Shown in pieces: positions 1 to 8,013 of a stretch of DNA of 59,142 bases (its first letter is position 1; every line of letters begins with the position of its first letter). The stretch spans positions 355,040 to 414,181 of the forward strand of contig NZ_BMRC01000005.1 in NCBI RefSeq assembly GCF_014648435.1, written 5' to 3'. The notes under the pieces were generated by a model. It was not told the origin of the DNA. It did not search any database and saw nothing but the letters and a program-made list of their open reading frames with translations. The position numbers and the translations under genes were made by a program. This DNA is from Nonomuraea spiralis (lineage in GTDB: Bacteria > Actinomycetota > Actinomycetes > Streptosporangiales > Streptosporangiaceae).

Positions 1-390
1 CTGGCGCTGCATTACGTCGACGATCTCGACGCCGTCCTGGCGGCCTGCCGGCACTGTCTATCACCAGGCGGACGACTGCTGATCACGGTCGTTCACCCTG
101 TCATCACCTCCCACGAAGCTCACCAGAGCACAGAACAAGCACGCACCGACTGGGTCGTCGACGACTACTTCCACCCCGGAACCCGCCAGCGCGACTGGCT
201 GGGCAACACCGTCACCTGGCATCACCGGACCATCGAGGACTACGTCACCGCCCTGGCACGCGCGCAGTTCGCCATCACCGCGCTGCGCGAATGCCCTCCT
301 CGCCCCGATCGCTTCAATGGCGACATGGCCGCACTCGCACGTCGCCAGCGCGTTCCACTGTTCCTCCTCCTGGCAGGCTCACGAGCCTGA
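1..390 (+). CDS. Class I SAM-dependent methyltransferase, C-terminal part (5' truncated)
   Basis: The reading frame is open from the first base and stops at TGA 388-390, giving 129 residues; the start and the SAM-binding motif I lie outside the window. The visible part begins LALHYVDDLDAVLAACRHCL and continues SPGGRLLITVVHPV. This is the usual end of a small-molecule or ubiquinone-type methyltransferase Rossmann core (motif III region 'L.pGG.l.i...hP'), followed by a C-terminal substrate lid. The substrate cannot be read from this fragment. Its last 12 bases overlap the end of the convergent NUDIX gene. Confidence 0.8.
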   Translation: MALHYVDDLDAVLAACRHCLSPGGRLLITVVHPVITSHEAHQSTEQARTDWVVDDYFHPGTRQRDWLGNTVTWHHRTIEDYVTALARAQFAITALRECPPRPDRFNGDMAALARRQRVPLFLLLAGSRA

Positions 391-1026
391 GCGACGGCGT
401 TCCATGAAGGCACCAAACGGTTGCGACGTTGTTCTGGCGCGCCTACCTGACTGATCTCCACAGCTACTAGCTAGGGGCCTGGGAAGACCCTCAGCGACCT
501 GCGGTGACCCGCTCCAAGACCGGCCCCAGTCCGTGGGTTCGCTCGGGAGGCGCCCGCTTCCGTTGAGGACGTCACCGAGCAGCTTGGGCAGGCCGGGTGG
601 GAAGAAGGTCTGCGTGGCCTGGGCGGCGATCAGCTCCCCGAGTGGCCACCACCGGTGTTCGATGATCGAATCGTGTTCCGCGGGCTCCATATGCCTTCGG
701 CTGATGCTCTGGTCGTTGTGGATCCGGGCGAGGAAGAACCGTTCCTGCGCATGGACGGGCCGGCCCGACCAGTACGCGTCCACATCACGAATCCACAGAC
801 ACGGGCCCCAGTCGACGTCGGTCAGGCCGGTCTCCTCGAACAGCTCCCTGCGGGCGGCTTGGGAGAAGGTCTCGCCGGGCTCAAGGCCGCCGCCGGGCAG
901 GATCCAGAAAAACGCCGGCGCGGGATGACCGGGGACGACGATGACGCCGTCGTTCTGGACCCGAATCATGAGCAGCCGGTCATCGGGATCCAGCAAGACG
1001 GTTCGAGCTCCTTGCCGTGTCCGCAC
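379..1026 (-). CDS. NUDIX hydrolase
   Basis: A 215-aa protein with a complete Nudix box at about residues 46-68 (GGLEPGETFSQAARRELFEE followed by TGL), fitting GX5EX7REUXEEXGU. It should hydrolyse a nucleoside-diphosphate-linked substrate with Mg2+; the substrate is not predictable. The GTG start at 1026 follows an AAGGAG about 8 nt upstream and gives the typical opening RTRQGARTVLLDPDDRLLMI. The conserved fold ends near residue 165; the last ~50 residues (Ser/Arg/Pro-rich) look unlike the family and may be an extension created by loss of an earlier stop. The 3' end overlaps the convergent methyltransferase gene by 12 bases. Confidence 0.88.
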   Translation of the reverse strand: MRTRQGARTVLLDPDDRLLMIRVQNDGVIVVPGHPAPAFFWILPGGGLEPGETFSQAARRELFEETGLTDVDWGPCLWIRDVDAYWSGRPVHAQERFFLARIHNDQSISRRHMEPAEHDSIIEHRWWPLGELIAAQATQTFFPPGLPKLLGDVLNGSGRLPSEPTDWGRSWSGSPQVAEGLPRPLASSCGDQSGRRARTTSQPFGAFMERRRSGS

Positions 1027-1139
1027 CCGGGACGCTCCTTTCTCGTTCGGTCCGTGGATGTCGCAACAGGGCGGCGTCCGCCGTGGCGAACGCTCTCCGA
1101 CGGCAGCGGCCGGGGAACGCCGACTATGCCCTCAACGTC

Positions 1140-2372
1140 CTAGTCGCCGTGGAGCCCGTCGGGGTCGCAGTAGTCGATCTGGTTCGTCGGCTTGAAGTTG
1201 GCCACGATGAGCTCGCGTTTGAACGCCCCGCCGCTCTCCATCTCCTCGGCGGAGGCCTCGTAGGTGAACTGCTGCATGGGGCGCAGCCGCTTGCCGCCGA
1301 TGACCACCGGCCTGCGCACCTCGTAGATGGCGGGGAACGGACAGCAGTAGTAGCTGCCGAGCGACTTGCCCGCGGCGTTGACGGCGTACACGATGAGGCC
1401 GTCACGGAAGGCGGCGTCGATCTGCGCCTGGATGCGAAGAGTGGCGGCCGGGTCGGGGTCGTACTCCCACATCTCCTTGATGGCCTGCCGGGCCTTGGGG
1501 TCGGCCTTCCAGAAATCCCGCCGTTGCGGGTCGGTCAGGCACCAGGCGTCGAAGTCGCGGGCGTTCACGTTGAGGGATTCGTACGTCGTGGCGGACCTGG
1601 CGGCGGTGCCCTGGTAGGTGGCGATGTGCGTGGGCATCGCGATGAGCTGGCCCACGTGATAGTAGAGCTCCAACGATCGCTGGAGCCGCTGCTCGATCGC
1701 CTCGTGCAGGCTCGGCTGGGGATTGCCCTTGAGCAGCCCCTCGGCGTAGTCGGCGGCGGTGGCGGCCTCGGCCACGAGCTGGCGCAGACGTTGCAGGTCG
1801 GGCTGGTGGTCGTGGGTGTCCGCGATGCTCTGCTCGAACACGCCGAACGCCACCTCGGCGTGCTGGCGGATCGCGCGGGCGGCGGCCAGCATGCCGTGCA
1901 GATGAGGGAGCGGGCAAGGGTCCGCCTCGGCCCATTCGGGCAGGTCGGCGGGCAGTTGGAGCTCTGTCTCGACCAGGTAGCGGGTGTTGCCGGCCGCCTG
2001 CCGGGCCCGCGACACCCAGCCTTCCACCTGGTCGAAGCAGGCGGCCACCTGCTGGCTGGTGACCGGCGGCACGTAGCCCGCGGTGCGCGGGTCGGCGGTG
2101 TAGTCGGCGTCGAGCAGTTGTTCGCCGATGGTCTGCAGCACGAACGCGTTCCAGGTGCACAGCAGCTGTCCGGAGGCCGCCTGCGGGCCGTGCCAGAGGT
2201 TGACGCCTTCCTGGGCGAGGCGTAACCGGAGCTCTTCGGCATGCTCAAGCTCGGTGTAGACCAGGCCCCCCGCCCGCCGGTACGCCTCCAGCTCGTCCGC
2301 GCGTACCTCACCCTTGTACGCCGCGATCATCCGCGTCATCAACGTCGGCCGCGCCGGATCGTTTGCCATCAT
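1140..2372 (-). CDS. Hypothetical protein, 410 aa, not recognised
   Basis: A long, well-composed reading frame with actinobacterial codon bias, but I do not recognise the family. It has no signal peptide or membrane segment. The first ~250 residues are rich in charged helices (for example EAYRRAGGLVYTELEHAEEL); the C-terminal third is more beta-like, with a CC pair in SLGSYYCCPFPAIYEVRRP and the closing segment FKPTNQIDYCDPDGLHGD. Two adjacent ATGs (2372, 2369) follow a GGGGA about 5 nt upstream; the first is used here. A TAGGGT about 45 nt upstream could be a -10 element. It stands alone between the NUDIX gene and a divergent secreted-protein gene. Confidence 0.7.
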   Translation of the reverse strand: MMANDPARPTLMTRMIAAYKGEVRADELEAYRRAGGLVYTELEHAEELRLRLAQEGVNLWHGPQAASGQLLCTWNAFVLQTIGEQLLDADYTADPRTAGYVPPVTSQQVAACFDQVEGWVSRARQAAGNTRYLVETELQLPADLPEWAEADPCPLPHLHGMLAAARAIRQHAEVAFGVFEQSIADTHDHQPDLQRLRQLVAEAATAADYAEGLLKGNPQPSLHEAIEQRLQRSLELYYHVGQLIAMPTHIATYQGTAARSATTYESLNVNARDFDAWCLTDPQRRDFWKADPKARQAIKEMWEYDPDPAATLRIQAQIDAAFRDGLIVYAVNAAGKSLGSYYCCPFPAIYEVRRPVVIGGKRLRPMQQFTYEASAEEMESGGAFKRELIVANFKPTNQIDYCDPDGLHGD

Positions 2373-2549
2373 TTACGTCCCCGTCCTCTTCCCCGTGTCG
2401 GATGATGATCCGTACCCTAGACCGCCGCCCCCTCGGTGAGCCATATGCGGTGATTCTCCGTCGGGCTGAGCGACCTGCCTCCCGCCTTCGTGGTTCAACA
2501 GAAGGGGCGATGGCCGCACCTGAGGCCAGGCCGGGCAGGCGTGCGTCGG

Positions 2550-2579
2550 CACTGTGAGTAATCGTTCTGTCACTGTGAG
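2550..2579. repeat. Direct repeat CACTGTGAG, two copies 21 bp apart
   Basis: CACTGTGAG occurs at 2550-2558 and again at 2571-2579 in the 277-bp divergent interval between the 410-aa protein and the secreted protein. The start-to-start distance of 21 bp is two helical turns, which would place both copies on one DNA face. A regulator site is inferred; no palindrome accompanies it. The rest of the interval 2373-2649 shows no gene. Confidence 0.35.
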
Positions 2580-2649
2580 GCGTCTTCGGGGGTTGGGTGG
2601 AGTGGCGGACAGTATGGGTGACCCGCCCTCGCCAGACAGGAGCGCACCC

Positions 2650-3198
2650 ATGTCATGTCGGCTGCGAGCAGTGTTGGGCTCGCTCATCATGCTGGCCGCG
2701 GTGCCGGCCGCCGCACCCGCCGCCTCCGCCGCCCGCGCGGACTTCACCGTGTTCTGCGCCTGGAGCGATTCGGCACGGACGAACCCGGTCGAAGCGTACC
2801 GGTTCGTTCCGGCTCCGGCTCAGCCTCCGCGTCCGAGCGCCCGTACCCACTTCGCCGGCTACAACAACTGCACCGGCTCGGTGTCGTCGGGCACCGCGAC
2901 GACCGGCCCCGTCACCGTGGACGCCTCCTGCGCCGAGCCGTTCCCGTTGGAGAGCATCGAGACCGTCACCTACACCTGGAACGACGGCCGGAGCAGCGTC
3001 GTCGACTACGTCCGTGTGATCACCACGCGCGAGGTCAGCGGGAACCTGGTCCGGTTCCGCCAGAAGAGCGTCGGCCTGGTCACCTCCGGCGCCGGACAGG
3101 GCAGGGAGGTCTTCCGCAACACCTTGTTCGACCCGGTCATCGACTGCGGCGCCGCCACCACCACCATGTTCGGCCGTACCGACCACTTCACCATCTGA
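2650..3198 (+). CDS. Small secreted protein of unknown function
   Basis: A 182-aa protein. The ATG at 2650 is preceded by AGGAG (2638-2642), which fixes the start; an upstream in-frame start at 2554 has no ribosome site. Residues 1-28 form a Sec signal peptide (positive MSCRLR, hydrophobic core, cleavage near AASAARA). The mature part is Thr/Ser-rich and beta-like with four cysteines (FCAWSD, YNNCTGS, DASCAEP, VIDCGAA), suggesting two disulphides in an extracellular fold. I do not recognise the family and there is no informative neighbour. Confidence 0.75.
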   Translation: MSCRLRAVLGSLIMLAAVPAAAPAASAARADFTVFCAWSDSARTNPVEAYRFVPAPAQPPRPSARTHFAGYNNCTGSVSSGTATTGPVTVDASCAEPFPLESIETVTYTWNDGRSSVVDYVRVITTREVSGNLVRFRQKSVGLVTSGAGQGREVFRNTLFDPVIDCGAATTTMFGRTDHFTI

Positions 3199-3607
3199 CC
3201 AGTCGACAGCATGCCGTCCCGAATGGACCGGCACCGCCGACATGGCCGAGGCGGCCTGTGGCGTGCGAGCTGCGCGAAGGCGCGGCCTCCAGAGAGATCA
3301 GCAACGACCGTGCCACCGCGTCCTCCTCCCGGTCGGCATCGACGCCGCCCCGCATCGGCTCCAGATCCGCCGGTCGGCCGATCTCCTCGGTGCCGCGCAG
3401 GCTCCGGATCGTACGTCGTCCTTCGTGGCGGGTGGGTGTCCGAGCCATCCGGCTCCCCGTCGGGTGCAAGCGTGACCCGGGACCGGTGGGTCCTCCAGGA
3501 GGAGGACGGAGCCGACCGGTCGGCCGCGGGGCCCGGCTCATGGGCGGAGGCAGGGGATCGACATCAGGCAGGAGTCGGCCGGACCGCCGCGTCACTAGCG
3601 TCGAGAC
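3199..3607. other. 409-bp interval without a confident gene; possible remnant on the minus strand
   Basis: No start with a ribosome site and no recognisable protein was found. On the minus strand between about 3260 and 3430 one frame has strongly GC-biased third positions and an ordinary amino-acid composition (SLRGTEEIGRPADLEPMRGG), so this may be a fragment of a decayed gene. Immediately upstream of the next gene, TAGCGT (about 3598-3603) could be a -10 element giving a leaderless transcript that starts at ATG 3608. Confidence 0.3.
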
Positions 3608-4204
3608 ATGCGATCTGATCTTGGCGTCTTCCTGAAGGCGGCCGCCAGCAGGCCCTTGGTGATCGGCGCGTTCGCGCCCACGTCGGAACTGCTGGCCGCG
3701 CAACTGGTCGAGGTGGTGCCGAAGCGCGGCGCGCCGACCGTGCTGGAACTGGGGCCGGGGACGGGGGTGATCAGCGGGCTGATCAGATCGCGGCTGCCGG
3801 CCCGGGCGCGGTTCGTGGCGGTGGAGACCGACCGTGCGATGGTCGACCATCTGGCGGTGACCCGCCCGTGGCTGGAGGTGCTGCACATGGACGCCGCCGA
3901 CCTGGGGTCGCGCATCGGTGAGGGCGAGGTGGACGCCGTGGTGAGCGCCCTGCCGTGGACGCTCATCCCCGAACCGGCCCAGGTACGCATCCTCGCGGCG
4001 GTCTCGCGTGTCCTGGCGCCCGGCGGCAGCTTCACCACGATCGCCTACCTGACCGGCACTCGTCTCGGGCCCGGCAGGCGGTTCCGCGGACGGCTGGGCG
4101 CCGCCTTCGACGAGGTGCTGACCACCAGAACCGTCTGGCGCAACCTGCCGCCCGCCCGCACGTACGTCTGCCGGCGCCCGATCGTGGACCCGGAGCGGAA
4201 ATGA
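3608..4204 (+). CDS. Phospholipid N-methyltransferase-like class I methyltransferase
   Basis: A 198-aa protein with SAM motif I at about residues 45-53 (VLELGPGTGVI), an acidic residue ending beta-2 (VAVETD), and motif IV replaced by VDAVVSALPWTL. The opening FLKAAASRPLVIGAFAPTSE and the post-I pattern match the PmtA/rRNA-dimethylase-like group that methylates phosphatidylethanolamine in some bacteria. At about 200 aa the length fits. No Shine-Dalgarno precedes the ATG; a TAGCGT about 6 nt upstream suggests a leaderless mRNA. The phospholipid substrate is inferred from family resemblance only. Confidence 0.75.
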   Translation: MRSDLGVFLKAAASRPLVIGAFAPTSELLAAQLVEVVPKRGAPTVLELGPGTGVISGLIRSRLPARARFVAVETDRAMVDHLAVTRPWLEVLHMDAADLGSRIGEGEVDAVVSALPWTLIPEPAQVRILAAVSRVLAPGGSFTTIAYLTGTRLGPGRRFRGRLGAAFDEVLTTRTVWRNLPPARTYVCRRPIVDPERK

Positions 4205-4206
4205 CA

Positions 4207-4248
4207 CCGCGCAGCCGCAGGTGCTCCCAGGGAGGTGCGGCTGCGCGG
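4207..4248. terminator. Bidirectional hairpin terminator between convergent genes
   Basis: A perfect 13-bp stem (4207-4219 with 4236-4248, arm CCGCGCAGCCGCA) encloses a smaller hairpin CTCCC-A-GGGAG (4224-4234). It lies just after the methyltransferase stop and before the end of the convergent glutamate decarboxylase gene. There is no U-tract, as is usual in actinomycetes. Confidence 0.75.
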
Positions 4249-4298
4249 GCGCTCCGGAGATCTTCTACGGAACGATCACAGCGGGGCGGTGGGGTCGT

Positions 4299-5705
4299 TC
4301 ATCGAGGCCGTCTCGCCGTCGGCACGCCGGGCTCCTCGGGGGCCACGCGGGGGCGCGGAACCGGATTGGTACGCAGGTACTCGACCTCGGTGCGTACGCT
4401 CTCCAGCAGTTTGGCGGCGATGTCCTGGCTGAAGCCGTTGCGGATGACGAAGCGGATGACGGCGATGTGCTCCAGGTTGGGCGGCAGGTAGTACGTCGGG
4501 GCCTGCCAGCCGTGCATCTTCAGCCGGTCGGCCAGGTCGAACACGGTGAAACCGTCGTAACCGGGGGCGGTCCGTACGGCGAGCACCGGTAGTTCGGAGC
4601 CGTCGGCGATGATCGAGAGCTCGGGGAGCTTCGCGATCTCCTCCCCGAGGTAGGTCGCCACGTTCCGGCAGGTCTGCTGGACGGCCCGGTAGCCGTCGAA
4701 GCCGAGCCGCAGGAAGTTGTAGTACTGGGCGACGACCGGGGCACCGGAACGGGAGAAGTTGAGCGTGAAGGTGTCCATGTTGCCGCCGAGCAGGTCGCAG
4801 GAGAGCACCAGGTCCTGCGGCAGGGCGTCCGGCTCCTGCCAGACGATCCAGCCGACACCGGGGTAGACCAGGCCGAACTTGTGTCCCGAGGTGTTGATCG
4901 ACTGCACGCGGGGGAGCCGGAAGTCCCACACCCTGTCGGGCTCCAGGAACGGGGTGATGAAGCCGCCCACGGCGGCGTCCACGTGCAGAGGTATCTTCAG
5001 GCCGCGTTCGGCCTCCAGCCGGTCGAGTTCGGCCGACATCTGCTCGATCGGGTCGTACTTGCCGCACTGCGTGGAGCCGAGCACGCCGATGACCCCGATG
5101 GTGTTCTCGTCACAGAACTCGGCGAGCCGGTCGGCGGACAGGGTGTAGGCCGGTTCCTCGATCGGTATCCAGCGCGGCTCCACGTCCCAGTACTGGCAGA
5201 ACTTCGGCCAGCAGGTGTGGACGGCGGTGCCCATCACGAGGTTGGGCCTGTCGATGGACAGCCCCGCCGCTCTGCGCCGTTCACGCCACTGGAACTTCAT
5301 CGCCAGCGCGCCGAGCATGGCCGCCTCGCTGGAGCCGCCCGTGGAACAGCCGACGCTGACGCCGTTGGGGTCGCCCCACAGATGGTCGAGCATGTTGACG
5401 CAGCGCGCCTCGATGTCGGCCGTCCGGGGGTACTGGTCGTGGTCGACGAGGTTGCGGTCGAGGGTCTCGGTGATGAGCTCGCGGGCCTGCGGCTCCATCC
5501 AGGTCGTGCAGAAGGTGGCCAGGTTGAGCCGGGCGTTGCCGTCGAGCAGGAGTTCGTCGCGGATGAGCGCCTGGGCGGCGCTGGGATTCATCGGACTGGT
5601 CGGCATCTTGAAACGGGGTACGCCGCCTTCCGGCACCAGCCCGTTGTACAGGGGATTGACGTCGAGCGCTTCCTGCCACCGGTCGGATTCGACTCGTCTG
5701 AGCAT
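4299..5705 (-). CDS. gadB: Glutamate decarboxylase (PLP-dependent)
   Basis: A 468-aa group II PLP decarboxylase converting L-glutamate to GABA and CO2 with proton consumption (acid resistance, GABA supply). The PLP lysine is in SINTSGHKFGLVYPGVGW; upstream are the glycine-rich GCSTGGSSEAAMLGALAMKF and the HVDAAVGGF motif with the PLP-pyridine aspartate. The start was placed at ATG 5705 because GAGGGGGG lies 6-13 nt upstream; the upstream ATGs at 5744 and 5735 lack one. The C-terminus carries PRPRVAPEEPGVPTARRPR after the family end. No gadC-type antiporter is adjacent, so the acid-resistance role is inferred from the family only. Confidence 0.95.
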   Translation of the reverse strand: MLRRVESDRWQEALDVNPLYNGLVPEGGVPRFKMPTSPMNPSAAQALIRDELLLDGNARLNLATFCTTWMEPQARELITETLDRNLVDHDQYPRTADIEARCVNMLDHLWGDPNGVSVGCSTGGSSEAAMLGALAMKFQWRERRRAAGLSIDRPNLVMGTAVHTCWPKFCQYWDVEPRWIPIEEPAYTLSADRLAEFCDENTIGVIGVLGSTQCGKYDPIEQMSAELDRLEAERGLKIPLHVDAAVGGFITPFLEPDRVWDFRLPRVQSINTSGHKFGLVYPGVGWIVWQEPDALPQDLVLSCDLLGGNMDTFTLNFSRSGAPVVAQYYNFLRLGFDGYRAVQQTCRNVATYLGEEIAKLPELSIIADGSELPVLAVRTAPGYDGFTVFDLADRLKMHGWQAPTYYLPPNLEHIAVIRFVIRNGFSQDIAAKLLESVRTEVEYLRTNPVPRPRVAPEEPGVPTARRPR

Positions 5706-5817
5706 GAGTTTCCCCCCTCGATGAACTTGGGTCATGTCGAACACTGACGGTAGGCAAGTTTTTACTATGAGTCAACGATCGCCGTACCAAGAGCCGGTGA
5801 GCTGCCGCGACGCCCGC

Positions 5818-6684
5818 TCACAGCAACCGCGTGGCGAGCTCGTGCCATTGACGTAGGGGTGGCTGGTCCGGGGTGGTCGTCAGGACGTGCAGGCTGACGT
5901 GGTCGGCGCCGGCTTCGAGATGCTCCGCGACCCGGTGGGCGACGTCCTCGGGGTCGCCGGTGGCGACCAGGGCGTCGACCAGTCGCCCGTCGAGGGATTC
6001 GGCATCGTCGAAGCCCAGGCCGCGGAGCAGGGCGAGCCGGTTGGGCAGGGCGGCGGCCGCGTGGGCGCGGGCCAGCTCGGACGCGCGGGCCCGGGACGGG
6101 TCCACGACGACGAGCTGGGTGACCGCCAGCAGCGCCCGCGGCCCAAGCAGGACTCTGGCCCGGCGCGTGTGCTCGACCGGCATGCCCAGCGGGTGGGCGC
6201 CCTGCGCGCGTACGGCGGCGAGCTGGAGCATCTTCGGGCCCAGCGCGGCCAGCACCCTCGGCGGTGCGGGGACCGGCGGGCCGAACGGCGCGGAGTCCAT
6301 CGCGTCCAGGTAGGCGCGCATGGTCGCCACGGGCGGGCCGAAGCGGTGGCCGCGTACCTCGGTGACCAGGCTGGGATGGCTGACGCCGAGGCCGAGCAGG
6401 AACCGTCCGGGGAAGGCCTCGGCGAGGGTGCGCTGCGCGGCCGCGGTGGTGATCGCGTCGCGGGCGTAGATGGCGGCGGTGCCGGTGGCGACGACCGTCC
6501 GCCGGGTGATCGACAGCAGCAGGGCGGCCTGGGCCATCGCCTCGCGGCCGGTCGTCTCGGGAAACCACAGGGCCGGAAAGCCGAGGTCCTCGACGGCGGC
6601 GGCTGCCTGGCGCAGGGCGGAGGCGGAAAGGCGGTCCATGTCGCCCGCCCAGATGCCGACGCGTCCGAGGTCGGGCGTGTTCAT
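5818..6684 (-). CDS. LLM-class F420-dependent oxidoreductase
   Basis: A 288-aa bacterial-luciferase-like TIM barrel. It opens LGRVGIWAGDMDRL and has ALWFPETTGREA, TAAIYARD, and the family signature FLLGLGVSHPSLV, followed by PPRVLAALGPKMLQLAA and AHPLGMPVEHT. Such proteins in actinomycetes usually bind F420, sometimes FMN. The start is ATG 6684, which overlaps the stop of the upstream NmrA-like gene (6681) by 4 bases, so the two are translationally coupled and probably both controlled by the divergent TetR regulator at 7360. The substrate is unknown. Confidence 0.88.
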   Translation of the reverse strand: MNTPDLGRVGIWAGDMDRLSASALRQAAAAVEDLGFPALWFPETTGREAMAQAALLLSITRRTVVATGTAAIYARDAITTAAAQRTLAEAFPGRFLLGLGVSHPSLVTEVRGHRFGPPVATMRAYLDAMDSAPFGPPVPAPPRVLAALGPKMLQLAAVRAQGAHPLGMPVEHTRRARVLLGPRALLAVTQLVVVDPSRARASELARAHAAAALPNRLALLRGLGFDDAESLDGRLVDALVATGDPEDVAHRVAEHLEAGADHVSLHVLTTTPDQPPLRQWHELATRLL

Positions 6685-7244
6685 CGGGCCTGCCCGGCGG
6701 TGTCCCGCGCGGCCGGGAAATCGGCGATCCGGGCCGCTCCGGTGCGCTCCAGCCAGGTACGCAGATCCATGAGGCCCGGGTGCGTGGCGCGGGTGAAGGC
6801 GACGTCGGCACGGTAGCCGCGTTCGTTGAGCCAGGTGCGGGCGACGGCGAACTCCTGGCCTGCCTGCGCGATCACCTCGATCGGGATCTGGACGTACGGC
6901 AGCGGGCGGCCGATCGCCTCGGAGATGAGCGCGGCGATACGGCGTGGGGTCGGTTCGTCCCCGGCCAGGCCGACCGCGCGGCCGATCCACTCGCCCGGGT
7001 GGGCGAAGGCCGCCACGGCGCCGTCGTGCAGGTGGTAGGAGCCGGTGTGGTTCTCCATGAAGGGGACCGGGCGCAGGAAGGTCGCGGGCAGGCCGAGCCG
7101 GGTGATGTGCTGTTCGATCCGCCACTTGCTGACGGTGTTCCGCGGCGGTTTCTCGGTGTCGTGGCGGCCCGCGCCGGCGAGCAGCCGCGTCGTCACGGCC
7201 CGGCCCTGCGGGCCGGTGGCCCCGGTCACCACGATGGTCCTCAC
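6681..7244 (-). CDS. NmrA-like NAD(P)-binding protein with an internal deletion
   Basis: A 187-aa protein. The N-terminus TIVVTGATGPQGRAVTTRLL is a complete GxxGxxG Rossmann P-loop and the C-terminal part (SKWRIEQHITRLGLPATFLR, then FMENH) is typical of NmrA/NAD(P)H-azoreductase-like proteins. These two blocks are joined by only about 18 residues (AGAGRHDTEKPPRNTV). In relatives of 270-300 aa about 75-80 more residues lie between them (beta-2 to beta-5 of the nucleotide fold). The frame is intact, so this looks like an in-frame deletion. The start is GTG 7244. Activity is doubtful; it could be retained only to couple translation of the LLM gene. Confidence 0.75.
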   Translation of the reverse strand: MRTIVVTGATGPQGRAVTTRLLAGAGRHDTEKPPRNTVSKWRIEQHITRLGLPATFLRPVPFMENHTGSYHLHDGAVAAFAHPGEWIGRAVGLAGDEPTPRRIAALISEAIGRPLPYVQIPIEVIAQAGQEFAVARTWLNERGYRADVAFTRATHPGLMDLRTWLERTGAARIADFPAARDTAGQAR

Positions 7245-7285
7245 GATGTGTCTCCAGAAGGCAGGCGTGCGAGGGCCGTCCCACT

Positions 7286-7337
7286 TAACTGGGGTGGCCC
7301 TCCGGTTATCGCTGTGTACGATATGGAGGGCCACCCC
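7286..7337. promoter_or_regulatory. Probable TetR operator region in the divergent promoter
   Basis: TAAC...GTTA (7286-7308) is a 23-bp imperfect palindrome with 9 of 11 pairs matched. Its inner segment GGGGTGGCCCTCC (7291-7303) is repeated exactly inverted at 7325-7337 (GGAGGGCCACCCC), 21 bp away. TACGAT (7317-7322) between the arms is a possible -10 for the TetR gene. The arrangement between divergent tetR and nmrA/LLM genes is the standard autoregulatory layout. Confidence 0.6.
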
Positions 7338-7359
7338 GTTTTTGCAAGCCGGAGATCTC

Positions 7360-7947
7360 ATGCCGCCAGACAGCCGTACGACCTCGACCGAGCGGCCGAT
7401 GCGCGCGGACGCGCGCCGCAACTACGACCGCATCCTGGCCACGGCCGCCGAGGCCGTCGCCGAGCACGGGGCCGAGGCGTCCCTGGAGGAGATCGCCCGG
7501 CGCGCCGGTGTGGGCTCGGCGACGCTGCACCGGCACTTTCCTTCCCGGCAGCGACTGCTGGAGGCGGTCTTCCGGGGCAAGGTCGAGGCCCTGTGCGACA
7601 CCGCCGTAGACCTGGCCGCCGGGCCCGACCCCGGACGCGCGCTGGCGTCCTGGCTCGGAGCCGTCGCCCGGCACGCCGTGTCCAACCGCGGGCTGGCCAC
7701 CGCGATGATGCGGGGAGCCCATGACGGCGATCCCGCCCTGGGGGCCACCTGTCACAGCATGATCACCGATGCCGGAGCGGGCCTGCTGGCCCGTGCCCGT
7801 GAGGCGAACGCCGCGAGAGCCGACGTCTCCATCACGGATCTACTCAAACTGGTCAACGCCATCTGCCTGGCCGTTGAGCAGGAACCCGACGCCGGGGCTC
7901 AGGCCGAGCGGCTGCTCGGCCTGGCGTTGACCGGGGTGCATCCGTAG
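7360..7947 (+). CDS. TetR/AcrR-family transcriptional regulator
   Basis: A 195-aa protein. The N-terminal helix-turn-helix is at about residues 20-66 (RRNYDRILATAAEAVAEHG, then LEEIARRAGVGSATLHRHFP, then SRQRLLEAVF). The C-terminal ligand domain is of the small 'SBI/TetR_C' type. GGAG at 7351-7354 sits 5 nt before ATG 7360, which decides the start over the long upstream open frame. It is divergent from the NmrA-like/LLM pair, and the palindromes at 7286-7337 are its likely binding sites. The inducer is unknown. Confidence 0.9.
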   Translation: MPPDSRTTSTERPMRADARRNYDRILATAAEAVAEHGAEASLEEIARRAGVGSATLHRHFPSRQRLLEAVFRGKVEALCDTAVDLAAGPDPGRALASWLGAVARHAVSNRGLATAMMRGAHDGDPALGATCHSMITDAGAGLLARAREANAARADVSITDLLKLVNAICLAVEQEPDAGAQAERLLGLALTGVHP

Positions 7948-8013
7948 GCGAACCGGCCGCGAGCCTGGTCCAGGGGCGTGTTTCGCCGAGGATCGCAGGG
8001 CCGGGAGCGCGGG

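Noticed and set aside
1017..2225. A 402-codon plus-strand frame opposite the 410-aa hypothetical protein
   Set aside because: The minus-strand frame has a ribosome site, balanced composition and helix pattern; the plus-strand one is Val/Gly/Arg-rich with no recognisable segment, although neither has a known family.
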